Virus record (IMG/VR): IMGVR_UViG_3300025828_000200
Location: 1 to 23,500 of that record
From: a virus
Reading direction: 5' to 3' (one strand)
DNA: 23,500 nt
Position 1 is the stretch's first letter; the number at the start of each line of letters is the position of its first letter. The notes under the pieces were generated by a model, which saw only the letters and a program-made list of their open reading frames with translations, made no database searches and had not been told where the DNA came from. Shown here in pieces: positions 23,309-23,500 of this stretch. Made by a program: the position numbers and the translations under genes.

Positions 23309-23500
23309 CACATGTACTCCCTCAATGATTCCCAAGACATGGGATACAGGTTTTCCATCTCCTCGTCAATAGCATCTGCTACCACACGAGTCTCTGCCTG
23401 TGTGTCATCCTTACAACGTAGGCTACACATCTTAGCAAAACTAAACACAGTGCCTGACCAATACCACTCAGTCATCATAGACTGGGGCAGTACCATACGT
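23308..23500 (-). CDS. thyX: ThyX, FAD-dependent thymidylate synthase, C-terminal part only (truncated by window edge)
   Basis: About 63 residues are visible; the frame continues past the right edge, so the start is outside. RMVLPQSMMTEWYWSGTV, then FAKMCSLRC, TQAETRVVADAIDEEM and LYPMSWESL, match the C-terminal region of ThyX: the R-x-x-LP segment, the helix with L-R-C, the AQ-x-E-(T/I)-R pattern and the closing P-x-x-W. ThyX makes dTMP from dUMP using methylenetetrahydrofolate, FAD and NADPH. The RHR motif that defines the family would lie outside the window. With class II RNR and MazG it completes a deoxynucleotide supply module. The stop overlaps the next ATG. Confidence 0.88.
   Translation of the reverse strand, partial: RMVLPQSMMTEWYWSGTVFSFAKMCSLRCKDDTQAETRVVADAIDEEMENLYPMSWESLREYM

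Noticed and set aside
23309-23335. TTG start for the zinc-ribbon protein
   Set aside because: It lies within ThyX; the ATG at 23308 forms a TGATG junction typical of this operon.
1-23500. tRNA genes, integrase, repressor or attachment sites
   Set aside because: No cloverleaf-like segment, recombinase motif or long direct repeat was noticed; the scan was by eye, so a short tRNA inside coding sequence cannot be fully excluded.

Overview
The window reads as part of the genome of a tailed, short-tailed (podovirus-like, T7-superfamily) bacteriophage, most likely one infecting a marine alphaproteobacterium. The support is a T7-style replication module (bifunctional primase-helicase, family A DNA polymerase, OB-fold ssDNA-binding protein, exonuclease, resolvase) combined with a cobalamin-dependent class II ribonucleotide reductase, the tail end of a ThyX gene, a MazG-like pyrophosphohydrolase and DUF1289/DUF6127/DUF6447-type small proteins. 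This gene set resembles that of roseobacter podoviruses such as the SIO1/cobavirus group. That placement is from memory of gene content, not from a search. No integrase, repressor, tRNA, transposon or CRISPR array was seen, so nothing here suggests lysogeny.

Layout. Bases 1-13366 carry nine plus-strand genes for the virion and lysis: a truncated T7 gp12-like tail protein, a repeat-containing tail fibre, a beta-propeller protein, a single-span membrane protein (holin candidate), a 1128-residue protein with an 11-residue repeat, a GH24 lysozyme, two small-to-medium virion-associated unknowns, and a 1148-residue internal virion protein. A G/C-rich hairpin at 13367-13391 sits between two convergent stop codons and probably terminates transcription from both sides. 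Bases 13390-23500 carry seventeen minus-strand genes. Read in transcription order (right to left) they are ThyX (partial), two small unknowns, primase-helicase, DNA polymerase, SSB, a hairpin, a Cas4/RecB-like exonuclease, a resolvase-like nuclease, two small unknowns, MazG, a DUF6447-like protein, a 50-residue unknown, class II RNR, DUF1289, a second PD-(D/E)XK nuclease, DUF3310, an Rmf/CrpP-like protein and a small AGQALTGLLA protein.

How it works together. The minus-strand operon makes deoxynucleotides (RNR and ThyX, with MazG trimming nucleotide pools), replicates DNA (helicase, polymerase, SSB) and processes or recombines it (three PD-(D/E)XK nucleases). The plus-strand block builds the tail, adhesins and internal ejection proteins and supplies the lysozyme. 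Genes are packed with 1-4 nt stop/start overlaps (TAATG, TGATG, ATGA), so translational coupling is likely. No stretch above 300 bases lacks a gene. Several starts were moved from the longest frame to positions with better Shine-Dalgarno sequences, and two small genes (50 and 53 codons) were added from inspection of gaps.
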